A stretch of DNA of 64,000 bases from Brachionus koreanus (GCA_016987375.1 PJRA01000198.1:344452-408451); one strand, 5' to 3'. Shown: positions 23,068 through 35,684, counted from the stretch's first letter. Numbers and translations: made by a program. Notes: generated from the sequence alone by a model not told the origin.

Positions 23068-25662
23068 ATGAAATTACTTAACTCTTTGTTGCTAGTTGCT
23101 TTCGTATGCTTGACCATCTATTCAAGTAAGTCGACAGAATTTAATGAAAAAAAAATGAAAAAATTTTAAGAATTTTTTTTTTATTGATTATTAATAAATG
23201 AAAAAAAAAATTTTATTTGAATTTAATTTTAAAAATTTTGACAGGCTGGAATGGAAGAGTGCATGCCGAAGATGATATTGAAGTGGACGAGAGTAGTGCG
23301 CCTAAAGTAGACGAGGATATTGGCAAGAGTCGAGAGGGCTCGCGCACCGACGACGAAGTGGTTCAGCGCGAAGAAGAGCAAATTAAACTGGACGGTCTGA
23401 GTGTGGCCGAGATGAAGGAGCTGCGCGAAAAAGCTCAAAAGCAAGAGTTTGTTGCCGAGGTAAATCGAATGATGAAGCTGATCATAAACTCGCTGTACAA
23501 AAACAAGGAGATATTTTTGCGTGAGTTGATATCGAACGCGTCGGACGCGCTCGACAAAATACGCTTCATGTCCTTGACCGACAAAGAAGTGCTCGGCGAG
23601 ACCGAAGAGCTGAGCATCCGCATCAAATCGGACAAAGAAAACCGCATGTTGCACATAACAGACACTGGCATTGGCATGACCAAAGACGACATGATCAAGT
23701 ACTTGGGCACAATCGCCAAATCGCAGACCAGCGAGTTTTTGACCAAGTTCCAGGAGGCCCAGGCCAGCGACAACAAGCAATCGATGAGCGATCTGATCGG
23801 CCAGTTCGGTGTCGGCTTCTACTCGGCGTTTTTGGTCGCAGACAAAGTAATTGTCACCTCGAAAAACAACCAAGACGAACAGTACATTTGGGAGTCGGAC
23901 TCGTCCTCGTTCACTGTGGTCCAAGACCCGCGCGGCAACACGCTCGGAAGAGGAACTACCGTCTCGCTTCATCTCAAAGAAGAAGCGAGCGAATACCTCG
24001 AAGAGCACAAGCTGCGCGAAATAATCACCAAGTACTCGCAGTTCATCAACTTTAACATTTACCTATGGGCCAGCAAGAGTGTCAGCGAGGAGGTGCCGGT
24101 CGAGGACGAGGAGGCAGCCGCCACCGCAACGCCCAAGACCGACGACGACGACGCTTCGGTCGAGGAGGCCAAGGACGAAAAGCCAAAGACCAAAACTGTG
24201 AACAAGACCGTGTGGGACTGGGAACTGATGAATTCGGCCAAGCCCATTTGGCAGCGAAAGCCCGCCGAAGTAACCGACGACGAGTACGTCGAATTTTACA
24301 AGTCGTTCACCAAGGACTCGCAGGATCCGCTCGTTCACACGCACTTTGTCGCCGAGGGCGAGGTCACATTCAAATCAATACTCTACGTGCCCAAAGTAGC
24401 ACCCAGCGATCTATTCCAAAATTATAACAAAAAGACCGACTCGATTAAATTGTATGTGAGACGTGTGTTCATTAGCGAGACTGTCGACGATTTGCTGCCA
24501 AAGTATTTGAGTTTTGTGCGCGGTGTTGTCGACTCGGACGATTTGCCGCTTAATGTATCGCGTGAAACTCTACAACAAAATAAACTATTGAAAGTAATTA
24601 AGAAAAAACTTGTGCGCAAAATATTGGACATGGTGAAAAAGATGAGCGAGGCCGACTTTGAGCTATTCCACAAGGAGTACTCGACCAACGTCAAGCTGGG
24701 AGTAATCGAGGACTCGACCAATCGAGTACGATTGGCCAAATTGCTACGCTTTGGCTCATCGGCCGAGGACAAAACAAAAACAACCAGTTTGGAAAAGTAT
24801 GTCGAACGCATGAAGGAAAAACAAGAGTTTATCTACTTTATAGCCGGCACTGACCGAGACGAATTGGAAAAATCGCCGTTTGTCGAACGTCTATTGGCCA
24901 AGGGATACGAAGTGCTCTATTTGACCGACCCCATTGACGAGTACTGCATGCAATCGTTGCCCGAATTCGACGGCAAGAGATTTCAAAACGTGGCCAAAGA
25001 CGGTCTCAACATAGACAAGTCAAAACAGGCCGAAGAAAGACTTAAAGAATTGGAAAAATCCTACGAGCCATTGATCAATTGGATTAAGGATGGCCCGCTT
25101 AAGGACAAAGTCGAAAATGTTAAAATATCGACTCGTTTGGTCAAGACTCCGATGGCTTTGGTCGCCAATCAATTCGGCTATTCGGGCAACATGGAGCGCA
25201 TTACCCGGGCTCAGGCCTATCAAAAGTCGGGCGGCGACTCCGCCTCACAGTACTATTTTGGCCAAAAGAAAATACTTGAAGTAAATCCCGGCCATCCGCT
25301 GGTCAAAGAACTGCTTAGAAGAGCGGAGAGCGACTCGAGCGATTCGCAAGCCAAACAAATGGTCGAGTTGATGTTCGAGTCGGCCACTTTGCGCTCCGGA
25401 TACGAGCTCAGGGACACGGCTGGCTTTGCCGACAGAATCGAGCATATGCTCAGAAGTGCGCTTAATGTGCCTCTTGATGAAAAGGTGGACGAGATGCCCG
25501 ATTTTGAAGAAGAGTCGGAAAAAGAGCCCGCTGACGAACAGGAAGTAAGTGCCGAAGAGGACAAGACAGACCAAACTGCCGAGGTATGTATTAATCATTA
25601 AATTTTTGTCTTGTGCATGAGTTTGAATTTAATTTTATTTTTTCAAGCATTCTGAGTTGTGA
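23068..25662 (+). CDS. HSP90B1: endoplasmin / GRP94, ER-resident HSP90
   Basis: ATP-dependent chaperone of the ER lumen for secreted and membrane proteins. Exons: 23068-23125 (signal peptide [19 protein letters not shown]), 23245-25583, and a 15-nt last coding exon 25648-25662; 803 aa, the same as human. Family blocks: the N-terminal ATPase with [28 protein letters not shown] and [13 protein letters not shown]; an acidic linker (about [16 protein letters not shown]); the middle domain with [19 protein letters not shown]; the C-terminal dimer domain with [14 protein letters not shown]; and an acidic tail. The final exon encodes HSEL then stop, a KDEL-type ER-retrieval signal. If the intron at 25584 were retained the protein would end VCINH and lose it. 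Codon use is clearly richer in G/C than the neighbours, as expected for a highly expressed gene. Confidence 0.96.
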
Positions 25663-26879
25663 TCGGCTTGGTGATTTTATTAAAACTCATAAATCTGATA
25701 AACAAAACAAAACAAAAAATCGATGTAGCTTAATTTAAGATTAATTATTATTATTATTATTATTATTTTTTTTTTTTTAATTCTAATCATTCACGTCTTT
25801 TTTGTTGTAACTTTTTAAATGATTTAATAAAATTTAAAAAAAAAATTTTTGCTTTTGCCTGAATTATTGACTAATTATTAGTGAATTTAATCCAGCAGAT
25901 TGATTTTACCAGCAGCATGAACATTTTTGCCCAAAACAAAAGCATGAGAAAACTAAATTATTATTTTTTAGATTTTTTTTTCAAAATATTTTCATGACTA
26001 AACACGACAAAATCTTCTCTTTAAAAGGAAATTTGGAATTAAAAAGTTTGCCAGTATCACACATATCCTAGAGTACTTACGTATTGAAAAAAGGGTAAAT
26101 TACTTAATAATTATAACACAATTTCTATGCTTTTTCGCATATTTTTCGCTCTTTTTCACACACACATACTTTATTTCGCATAACATCTTTTTTTAGCACA
26201 ATTTTTCTCTCTTTTTAGCATGAAAAAAGCTGAATTAAAAATAAGATTAACTTTTTGACAAATCTTTATTTAAATAAAATTAAGTTTATGGAATTTAAAT
26301 CTAATTTTAATTTTAATTTGTTCTGACTTAAAGTTTCAAAAAGAAGAAGATTCTGGCTCGTGAATCTACCAGTAATTTTTTTATTTTCGAAAATTGAGTG
26401 TTTAGACTTGTGTATATTTTATGTAATCATTTTATGAATTCAATTTTTTTTTATGATTTAATTCATTAATTCATGGTTTAATTTGTAAAAAACAAAAACG
26501 TTTAAGAAATATAATTGTATACTCTTTTGATCACGATTTTAATGTATGCTTGATTTATATTTCTTTTATGCGAAAAAGAGAGAGTTAAATCAGAGATGTT
26601 GTTTGAAAAAAAGAGTGCTTTTCAAGTTTTTTCGAGCATTTTTTGTGTGATTTTGAGTGTGCTATGTGAAAAAAAGTGTTTGGGTCAAAAAGAGAGAAAA
26701 ATATGCGAAAAACCATTAAAAATATGTGAAAAAAACATAGAACCTTGAAAATATTGTGCAAATTTATCAAAGACATAAATTTTTTTTCTTTAAACAGCTC
26801 AATCTAAGTAGATGTCGGTCTAAATATGTTAAAATATCTAAGAGGATATTTTGATACTTGGAAATTCACTGTGTAAACA

Positions 26880-27070
26880 GACAAAATTAAAATAATTTTA
26901 AATTTTTACATTTTCATATTTTTAGATTTTGTTGTGCAATTTTTCGGAAAATTAAAAAACTCCTTCAAATTATATGGAAAACAAAAATAAAACTAAAAAA
27001 TTTCTTAAATATTGCACAAAAAATCTAAAAATATGAAAATATAAAAATGTAAAATTATTTTCATTTTGCC
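26880..27070. mobile_element. foldback element (family B), copy 2, with 9-bp target repeat
   Basis: A nearly self-complementary 190-bp unit: left acattttcatatttttagat and right atctaaaaatatgaaaat pair across a short centre. The termini are gacaaaattaaaataatttt and its inverse ending ttttgcc. It is flanked on both sides by GTGTAAACA (26871-26879 and 27071-27079), a 9-bp target-site duplication of the size made by Mutator-like transposases. The family assignment is inference. Confidence 0.7.
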
Positions 27071-28018
27071 GTGTAAACAACTGTATAATTTAGAAAAGAA
27101 AATATACATAAGTGTTTCTGATTTTGATCCAGGAACATCAATTGCGTCGATTCTACATATAAATACTGATAACATTTACAGACTAGTCGATTTGACTAAA
27201 TTCATTTTACCGTTAAATTAATAGCTGTCTTAACACTCAAAGGCCGGAGGGATTTTTCGACTCATTTTATTTTGACTTTTCTTTTTTTCAAATGGAAGTA
27301 ACAAAGCTAATGCGAAAAATTTTGTATTTTTTTTCAATTTTATAAAATATTTTTTATTATTAGCCTAATAGTTAGGCTAAAAACAAATAAATAAAAATAA
27401 TAACAATATTTGAGCAAAAATATGTAATGAGAGAATTTGAAGAATATTTTATTGAATTTTTTTCAAAAATATTAAAAATTTAATAGATTAAACTTGAAAT
27501 AAATGAAACTCTACTTTATTTATGTATAGACCTGGATAGCTAAATTCAGCACGGACTAAATGTAATTTTTTTTCAGCTACCATAGCGGGACTAAAGCTAG
27601 TCTCGTTCCGCAGGTATCCCACTGTAGCTTATCATTATTATTATTTTTAATTGTTTTAGTATAGAGTTAAGTAAATATCAAATGTTAAAATAAAGTCTTA
27701 AAATCATGTTATTTCATTTAAATTTAAAATAAACCTAATTCTAGACACAATTGCATTAAAAATTATTGATATCGCACCTAAGTATGAATTTATACATTCT
27801 CAAATTATCAAATTTGGGAAATGTTGCAAAATATTATTGATGATCAAATGCAGAATTTTTAAAATTTGCATCTGCATTTTTAAAAATGGTCCATTAAAGA
27901 CAAAAAGTAAAACTTTAAAATTGTATTTTTGCTAAAATTTAATTTTTTTAAGCAAAAATTCAATTATATTTAGCATATTTAGTGTTATTTAAAAAAGTAT
28001 GTAATAGCGAGAAAAAAT

Positions 28019-28226
28019 GCTTCTGTGAAATTTAACTCAAAAGAACAGAACAAAAAGTAAAAAACTCTTATAACTTTTTTCCTACAGGTTAAAAATTCGT
28101 TTTCTGAATGCAATATTGTGCAACATTCATAGTTGCATTATTAGCAAAATTTGACAGTTGATTCAACGTTTGTTTATTGTACAATGTTGCATTTAATGGA
28201 ACATTTTTTAAAATTTCACAGAACCG
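28019..28226. mobile_element. non-autonomous TIR element (family A), copy 2
   Basis: The ends gcttctgtgaaattt and aaatttcacagaaccg are inverted copies. The interior gaacagaacaaaa, cttataactttt and tgcaacattc..gttgca blocks match the copy at 192-507. Confidence 0.6.
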
Positions 28227-29093
28227 AAAAAATCAAAATTCTCTAGAATGATTGAGCCATTAACAGAATCAATGTTTTTGTTTAGTAGTTTTGTAAAAAT
28301 GGTACAACTTACAGTGAAGTTATTTTTCTGCATAATTAAAAGAAATTTCAGACGAACCACTTTTTTTTTAAAAATAAAAATAAAACAAAAAAAAAGAAAA
28401 AATCATAGATTTATTCAAAATTTTGTCTAGTTTATTTAGAAAAAAATTGGGTTATTAAATGATTCTGGCACAATATACGATTAAATATAAAAAATAATTA
28501 ATTTAAATGCCTTTTTTTTTTAATAAAAATTATAGAAATTATATTTAATATACATCTTGTTTAAATTTTATTATCAGATACTTGGGTCTGAAAGTACTAC
28601 TTTAATTATTTTTAGGAATATTCAAGAAGTGAAATTCAGATATCACTTTAATTTTGAATTTATCCAACTTTTTTTTGTTGTTTTTTTTTTCTGCTGTTTT
28701 AAATTCTTATAGAGCATCGTTAAATTTTTTAAAAAATTTTCATTCATCCACAAGTCCTAGTCAATTGAATAAGAAGCAGATACTAATTCAAATTAAAAAG
28801 CAGATTAAATTTAACAAATATGGAACTTTTTTTTTTAATGAAGTTGAAAAAAAAACGATCCATAAATACTAAAATATAACTTAAGAAAATAGCTCAAAGA
28901 ATAACAATTTATCCTTAAATTACCCAATTTTTTTTTCAAAATATAATAAATTATAAAAAGGACAATAAAAAATTAAAGCATCTGTTGCTGATATCATATA
29001 ATATCAGATTTAATAAGATTGGCATGGGTTTTCAGTTTTAATTTTGGTTTTAATAAAAAATTTAATACAAAATAAATTATTAAATTTATTAAG

Positions 29094-30740
29094 TATTATC
29101 AATGTTCGAGTTTTAAAAGCCGGAAAATATTAAGTCTTATTAGTCCAGTCGATGCGGCCGGATCTTATATATGTCATTCTGAATCCTCATCGACACCAGT
29201 TTATCCTCCTCCTTTATCAGTTAGACGTAAGAGAAACAAAAAGGAGGAAGATGAAGAAACGATAGATGAGGCTCAAGATGATGACCACGATGGAATCACT
29301 AGCAAAAATCCGATCAAAATAATCGGAATTCCCAAATTGGAAAAAAACAAGTTAAAATCTTCGAAAGGGGACAAGCCTAATGAAGGTTCTATTCATAAAG
29401 TAGAAGAAGATGATGACCATGAAATGATTGAATCAAAATTAGAAAAAGTGAGTATTGATTAATATTTTTAAATCAAGTTTACTTTTGATGAAAATACTTG
29501 ATTTCTTTACAAACAAGATTTATTTGTATTTAATTTTTTAGAAGCCTAAAATAAGCCTTAAAATATCTAAGAACAAAATTAAGTCTTCTTCCAAAAGTAA
29601 AGAAAATAAGAATTCCAATATTCGTAAAGTAAATCTTAAGCTTTAACTCAAATGCTTCACGGCAAACTTTCCTCGAACCGCTTCAGCACTTTCATAGTTA
29701 TTTAATTTTAAATTTATTTGTTTAGCCTATTAGTAATGATGATGATGATGACGAGAAAGAAGATGATGGTGAGCCTAGGCAAAAATCATCTTCTAAAATA
29801 GAAGATAAATCGAATAAGCATCAAGAAACAGTAGAGAGAGATAAAAATAAATCTCAAAATGAAGCAAAGAAAACCAAGCAAACAAAAAATAAAAAAGTTG
29901 AGCATGTAGCCAATGTTCAAGATGAGAAATTAAAGAACAATGATGAAAATTCAAAGACATCTAGTGAAAAAGTGTCTTTGAAAAAGTCAAAACTAAATAA
30001 TATTGAAGACATGTCAATTTCTAATAGCAAAAAATCTGATAAAAATTCAAAAAGTAATCAAGAAACAACAACAGATAATTCAAAAAAAAAGTCTAAAGAA
30101 ATTGAAACAAAAAATAAAAATAAAATAAATAAAAAGGATATCGTTGATGATGATGATGATGATGAGCCAGTTGTAAAGCCAACTCTTACAAAAAAAACAA
30201 AGAAACAAGAAAAAGATGAAATCTTGACAAAAAATAGTTGTATTAAAAATGAAAAATTAAAAGAAAAGAGTAAAAATGATGATAAATCTGTGACCAAAAC
30301 TGGTAAGAATAAAAAAAATTCGAAAACGAAAAAGATTGAAAGTAGAGAAGACAAAGATGACGATAATGATAATGATGATGATGACGATGATGATGATGAT
30401 GAAGAACCAGTGGTGAAGTCAAGACTTAACAGAAAGAGTGAAAAATCAAAGAAAAAAGAAGATGATCAAGCTGATACAAAAAATAAAAAGGAAAAATTAA
30501 AAAAAAAAGAAACAATTGATGATGAGGATGATGATGAACCAGTGACCAAAACTGGTAAGAATAAAAAAAATTTTAAATCGAAAAAGGAAGAAATGAGAGA
30601 AGACAAAGATGATGACGATGATAATGACGATGAAGATGAAACAGTGACCAAAACAAATCAAAAAAAGAAAATTAAAAAATTGAAAAAAAATGAAATAATT
30701 ATTGATGAAGATGATGAAGATGACAATGATGATGATGATA

Positions 30741-30782
<42 letters not shown>

Positions 30783-33700
30783 CAGTGACCAAATCAAATC
30801 AAAAAAAGAAAATTAAAAAATTGAAAAAAAATGAGATTGATGATGATAACGATGAAGATGATGAGGAAGTTAATGTTGAAAAACCAGTAAAAATGAAAAA
30901 AAAACCGACAAATTCTTTGACTTTGGCTAGACCAATTCAAAAAGCTAATAAAATAAAAAAATCAGAATTAGTGGTTAGCACAGATAAATTGAACAAATTT
31001 CGTCTAGTTTGGAATATAATCAAATCACTATTTACTATTGAAAATGCAAATCTTGATGATGAAGAAGAGGATAATGAGTTTATACCAGTAAGAAACAAAA
31101 AATCCGAATTTAAAATAGAAGGAAGAAAGAGTCGTAAATTGTTGTCGTTGAACGAAGAACAAGAACTAGAAAACGACGAAGAAAGCTCGGCTTTGTACAA
31201 AAACAGAAAATTATTAAAATCAAATGAAAAACGAGCTGAAGCAAAAAGTCAGACAAAAATTAAAAAATTAAAAAAAGAAAATGATCAACTAGCAGAAAAT
31301 TCAAAAAAACCAAAATCGGTCAAAAATGAAATTAAAATACCAGAGAACAAAAAAGTCGGTTTTGAGCACAGATATCGCGTTTCTAAGTACATTGAGTCTT
31401 TAGACAAACAAAAAACAGAAAATCAAGCCGAAAAAACTAACAATGATGATTACCAAAGTCACATTGATAAGCCAAAAGTTGGCTGGGAGCATCGCTACCG
31501 AATTTCTAAATATTTACAAGAAAAAAACGATAAAAACAATAATAAAAAAGAAGCTAAAAAAGAGGAAAATAAGGACGATAATTATTTGTTAATTGGAAGA
31601 TTTAAAATTGATAAGACTAAAATAGGACCCATCGGTTGGCAATACAGGTACCGTGCTAGTAATAAATTTAAAAGCTTGGCCAAAAAATCAGAAAAAAAAA
31701 GCAAAAAATCAGACAAAATTTTGGAAGTTGTTGATTTCACCAATGATGCACATATTCCATTTTGTGAAAGTGTCACAGATGATCAAGAAACTCTGATTAA
31801 TTCGGCTAAAGATGATGACAAAGAGCCTGATTTAGATCAAGTGTCAAGTAATGAGAATAAGCCAAAAGTTGGATGGGAGCATAGGTACAGAATTAGTCGA
31901 ATGCTTGCTGAAAAAAATAATGAGCCTAAATCTGAAAAATCAAAGAAAAAAAGTGGAATTAAAAATGTTAAAATAGAAGAAACAGAGAGCCAAATTGCTG
32001 AAAAGCCAAATGTCGGCTGGGAACACAGATACAGAGTTTCTAGAATGATGCAGGCTTTAAAAAATACTCCTAAAATAGTCAAAAAACCGCTAGAAGAAGT
32101 TGAAGAAGAGAAAATTAAATTTGATGAGAATAAACCTAAAGTGGGCTGGGAACATCGATATAGAATAAGTCGATGGTTAAACGATAATGCTGCTGTTAAG
32201 AAAACAGAATCGAAAAAAAAATCTAATAAAATTGTTTTGGAGAAAAATAACCAAGAGAAAGACAAAGAAAACGAAGTAGTTGAGTCTAAGCCAAAAGTTG
32301 GATGGGAATACCGCTATAGAGTGTCACGTATGTTGGCTGAAAAACCATTGTTAGCTAGACAAGAGGGCAAAAAAGCAAAAAAACAAAAGGTCCAAGAAAA
32401 GGAATCGATCGAGAATGTTCAAGAAGATTTGGTTGAAAAACCAAAAGTTGGCTTTGAACATCGATACAGAGTGAGCAAATATTTGTCTTCAGAAAATAAA
32501 AAAACAGCTGAAATTAAATCGAAGAAAAAAGAAAATATTTTGCCTGATAATACAGCTTTTGAAGAGAAGCCTAAGGTCGGCTGGGAGCACAGGTACCGAG
32601 TTTCTAAAATGAAAAATTTGCCTGTTAAAAAAGAAGCTAAAATTGAACATTTTTATGACAATGCTGAGCAAATTTCAGATGAAAAAGATGAGACTATACT
32701 TGGAGAAAATAAGCCAAAAGTTGGCTGGGAATTCAGGTACAGGGTATCGCAAAAATTAATGGCTCATAAAACAAATAAAAAATCTAAAAAGTTGGCTGAT
32801 AAATTGGATGAAAAAAAAAGTGAAAATTTTGCTCAAAAGAATGAAAATATTGGTAAAATTGGATTCGAGTTCAGGTACAGAGTGTCTAATAAAATAGCGT
32901 CTAATCGAACTCACGAACAAGATATTAAAGAGTCTAAAGTGGAAAAAAAAATTCAAAAATCGAAAAAAAAAATTTCGACCAAAAAGCCCAAAGAAAAAAA
33001 GAAAATAACTGTTATTGATGAAAAACCAAAAGTTGTGTTCACCATTGAATATGAGAAAATATTGAAAAAAGATCATTTAATCAAAAAAGTTGTCGATAAA
33101 GTTGAAAAAAAAACGAATAATTTTCAAAAATTAAACGCAAGTGAAACTAATGAAACTTTGGTTATAACAAATGAAACAGTTGTTGTTGAAGAGACTGGTG
33201 TAGAGTTTGAAAATGAGACAAAAATTGACGACACTGTTGAACAAGAAAGTGATGAGAAAAATACAAAAATAGATGAAGATGTTAAAGAAGATGGTGATGA
33301 AAACGAGGAAGTAAAAATTGAAATTGAAGAACTTGTCGATGAGGTTTTGAATGAAATTGAGAGAGAAAATAAAACAGAATTTAATGTTGAAAATCTTGAA
33401 ATGAAAGAAGATGGTGAGCAGAAATTAGACGAATCTGGTGAAAGTGTTGAAATTGAAATTGACATTGAAATTAAAAAGCCAAAAAATAAGAAAAAACAAA
33501 AAAAAGAAAAAAAAAAGAATACAGTTGAGGAAATAGTAGAGAATGATAAAGAAATAGAGGCCGATGAAGAGAGGCTAGTAGAAGATGAGAAAAAAAATGA
33601 TAGCATGATAGAGGAGGAAAATTTAGAAAAAATAGCTGATGTTTTAGAGAAAGAGGAATCGAAAATAGTTTTAGAACAAGTCGAAATAGAGATAAAACCC

Positions 33701-33946
33701 AATGAAGAAGAGGAATTTAGACAAACAGAAATATCGTCCGTCGAGGAAGCAGAGCCTATTGACGAAATAGAAATCAAAACAGAGATAAAGACCAGTTTGA
33801 GTTTTTTCGAGTCGATTAAAGAAATTTTGGCAAATGCGCCTTCTTTTTTCGACCTCGAAGAAAATGAAGAAGAGTCAAATGAGGAATTGTTGCATGAACA
33901 TCATTTTCAAACAAGTGGTGAAGAAGATGGCGAAGAATCAAGGTGA
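29094..33946 (+). CDS. Lys/Asp/Glu-rich protein with GWEHRYRVS repeats and an Ig-fold remnant
   Basis: I do not recognise the family. Exons: 29094-29447 (5' border uncertain), 29542-29628, 29726-33946; about 1550 residues, and the true start was not found. Exon 1 begins with ILSLISPVDAAGSYICHSES, which fits the end of an I-set Ig domain (DxGxYxC). Then comes a long disordered region of Lys-rich blocks split by Asp/Glu runs, including a GAT-encoded poly-Asp at about 30736-30781. Between 31345 and 33030 eleven good copies and one decayed copy of K-P-K-V-G-W/F-E-H-R-Y-R-V/I-S-R/K occur every 25-75 residues. The tail is acidic with many Glu. No transmembrane segment is seen. The Ig end and repetitive charged body would suit a cytoskeletal, muscle-lattice or matrix linker, but that is a guess. 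Confidence 0.7.
31345..33030 (+). repeat. array of 11-12 GWEHRYRVS protein repeats
   Basis: The copies keep the core G-[WF]-[EQ]-[HYF]-R-Y-R-[VIA]-S and usually a preceding KPK. The third copy has an insertion (KIGPIGWQYRYRAS) and the last has decayed (KPKVVFTIEYEK). Spacers are unrelated Lys/Glu-rich sequence, so selection appears to act on the core. Confidence 0.85.
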
Positions 33947-34461
33947 TATGAGTTAAGCAATGTCCGAATAGAGAACAATCAATCATGTTTCGTAGATATG
34001 CAATGAATACCTCTTAACAATAGGATTGTTTTTAAATTCTAAGTCGGACACCGAGATAAAAAATTTTATTTATTTTAGATTAGAGACAAATTTTTTTTAA
34101 ACTCAAAACCTTATCCCAAAATCTCGGAATATATTTATTGTTGTCTTGTATAATAATTATTATTATTTATTTAAAAATGTTAAAATTTGTTTGTCTAAAT
34201 AAAAGACCTCTTATTTCTAATACGATTTAAATTTGTTTTTAAATCTTAAAATAATAAATATTTTATAATTTAATCATTTTATTTTTTTTATTTTTTTTTG
34301 GCACAAAAAGTTTGGGACTAATTGACTTTGCAAATTTGCTTCAAGCAGATGATGTGGGTGAATAAAACTATTTACGTAAATAATGTAAAATTCATTCTTG
34401 TTTTATCAATGATTAACGAAAAAACTTGTCAAGCTAATGTGATAAAGGAGTTATTGTTTTA

Positions 34462-34575
34462 ACATACTGATAAAACTATTAAACATACAGACAAAACTTT
34501 TCAGTATACCAATTTTTCATCACAACATACAAAAAACCTTAATAACATACTAAAATCTTTTTAGCAAACTTAAAA
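34462..34575 (-). repeat. 21-22 bp periodic repeat, cluster 1 (CATAC orientation)
   Basis: CATAC or TATAC recurs every 21-22 bp (about 34462, 34484, 34505, 34526, 34547) in AT-rich units. The unit ttttcagtatacc is the inverse of ggtatgctgaaaa in cluster 2. Confidence 0.6.
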
Positions 34576-34989
34576 TTAAAATAGAATTGAACAAAATTTT
34601 ATAAATTTAAAAAAATGGAAAAATATATCGTTTATAAGACAAACCGAACATATCAAAAAATATAAAAAAGATTAAACGATGTGGATACAGACCTAGAAGA
34701 TAACTCAACTAAAATAAAGCAAATGCAAACAATTGGCTAACAAACACTCGAAATATGAATTATTGTGCAAGTAAATGAGTATTAATTCCTTTTGAAAGGC
34801 AGTCTAATAAGTTCTTGAACAAACCCAAACGTTATGGTCAAATAAAAGCAGCAAGTGCATTGATAAAAATTTGAAATTAAACTAAATATATTTTTTTTAA
34901 AAATATTTCTTTAATTGACAAAAATTTACTTCAAATTTTTTGTAAAAAAATTAAAAATTTATATCAAATATATTTTTTATTTAAAAATT

Positions 34990-35150
34990 GAGTATGTTAA
35001 ATAATTTTTTGGTTTTTTAAAAAGGGAGGTTTGTTTTTCAGAAGTAAATATGTTAAAAAGTAAAGTATGCTTGAATGAAAAATAGGTATGCTGAAAAGTT
35101 TTATTTGCATATTGAGAAGATTTGAAAGTATGTTGGTTATGTAGACCCAT
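34990..35150 (+). repeat. 21-22 bp periodic repeat, cluster 2 (GTATG orientation)
   Basis: GTATG-like starts recur about every 21 bp from about 35045 to 35135, with an outlier at about 34991. This is the inverted counterpart of 34462-34575. The two clusters are separated by about 415 bp, giving a loose inverted-repeat structure. Confidence 0.6.
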
Positions 35151-35684
35151 GTGATAAATATGCATATGATGCAAATATAACGGGTTTTCAAAAAGTAATG
35201 ACCGTAAAAAAAAATGTTCCTTTAATCAAAAGGCTATGAATTTTTTACGAATGTTAATTAACCTCTAATAACAAAAAATAATTATTATTTTAATTGAATG
35301 TTTTTAATTTTTTGAATTAGGCCAATTACATTACTTGTGACCTTTTCTTAAAAATGTCCTCGGCACAATACCTTCTAGAAAATTAAGTTTTATATATCAT
35401 CTTATAGAGAATTTTAAATATATATAAATTATTATTAAACAATGATCCATTCAAAAGTTATGATAAAAAAAAAACACTAAATTCTGAAATTTATTCTTTT
35501 GGTAAAAATTGGAGTGTTTTAACATGTTCGATCATATCTTTTGAATAAAAAAAGATAATGGCATCAAAATTTGTACATATAGACTCAATTGCCTGATAAT
35601 TAATAAAAGATAATTAAAGTTATATATTTTAAACATTTAGACTATTTATCTAATGACTCAAATTAATATTACTTAATATAAGCA

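Larger units (their letters stand above)
25663..29093. other. intergenic, repeat-containing
   Basis: 3.4 kb without a convincing gene. It holds an (ATT)n run (about 25742-25768), two facing gcgaaaaagagag-like clusters (about 26120-26230 and 26570-26715), a family B foldback element and a family A element. The 72-codon frame at 28654-28872 starts with a hydrophobic stretch but has no ATG; I do not call it. The 5' exons of the next gene may lie here unseen. Confidence 0.4.
33947..35684. other. intergenic with inverted periodic repeats
   Basis: No gene is seen. An (ATT)-rich patch lies near 34150-34175. The rest holds the two CATAC/GTATG repeat clusters listed separately. 34305-34350 is weakly similar to 37568-37615. 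Confidence 0.45.

Noticed and set aside
23229..24008. 259-codon open frame on the minus strand of HSP90B1
   Set aside because: It is the shadow of a G/C-richer coding exon; the plus frame is a full-length HSP90 family match.
28654..28872. Frame starting with a signal-peptide-like stretch upstream of the repeat protein
   Set aside because: No ATG in frame and no clear donor; the hydrophobicity comes from T-runs.
33124..33777. 217-codon Ser-rich minus-strand frame
   Set aside because: It is the antisense of a Lys/Glu-rich coding stretch, with codons mirrored from the real exon.
34977..35174. 65-codon frame with a 7-residue period
   Set aside because: The period comes from the 21-bp DNA repeat, not from a protein.
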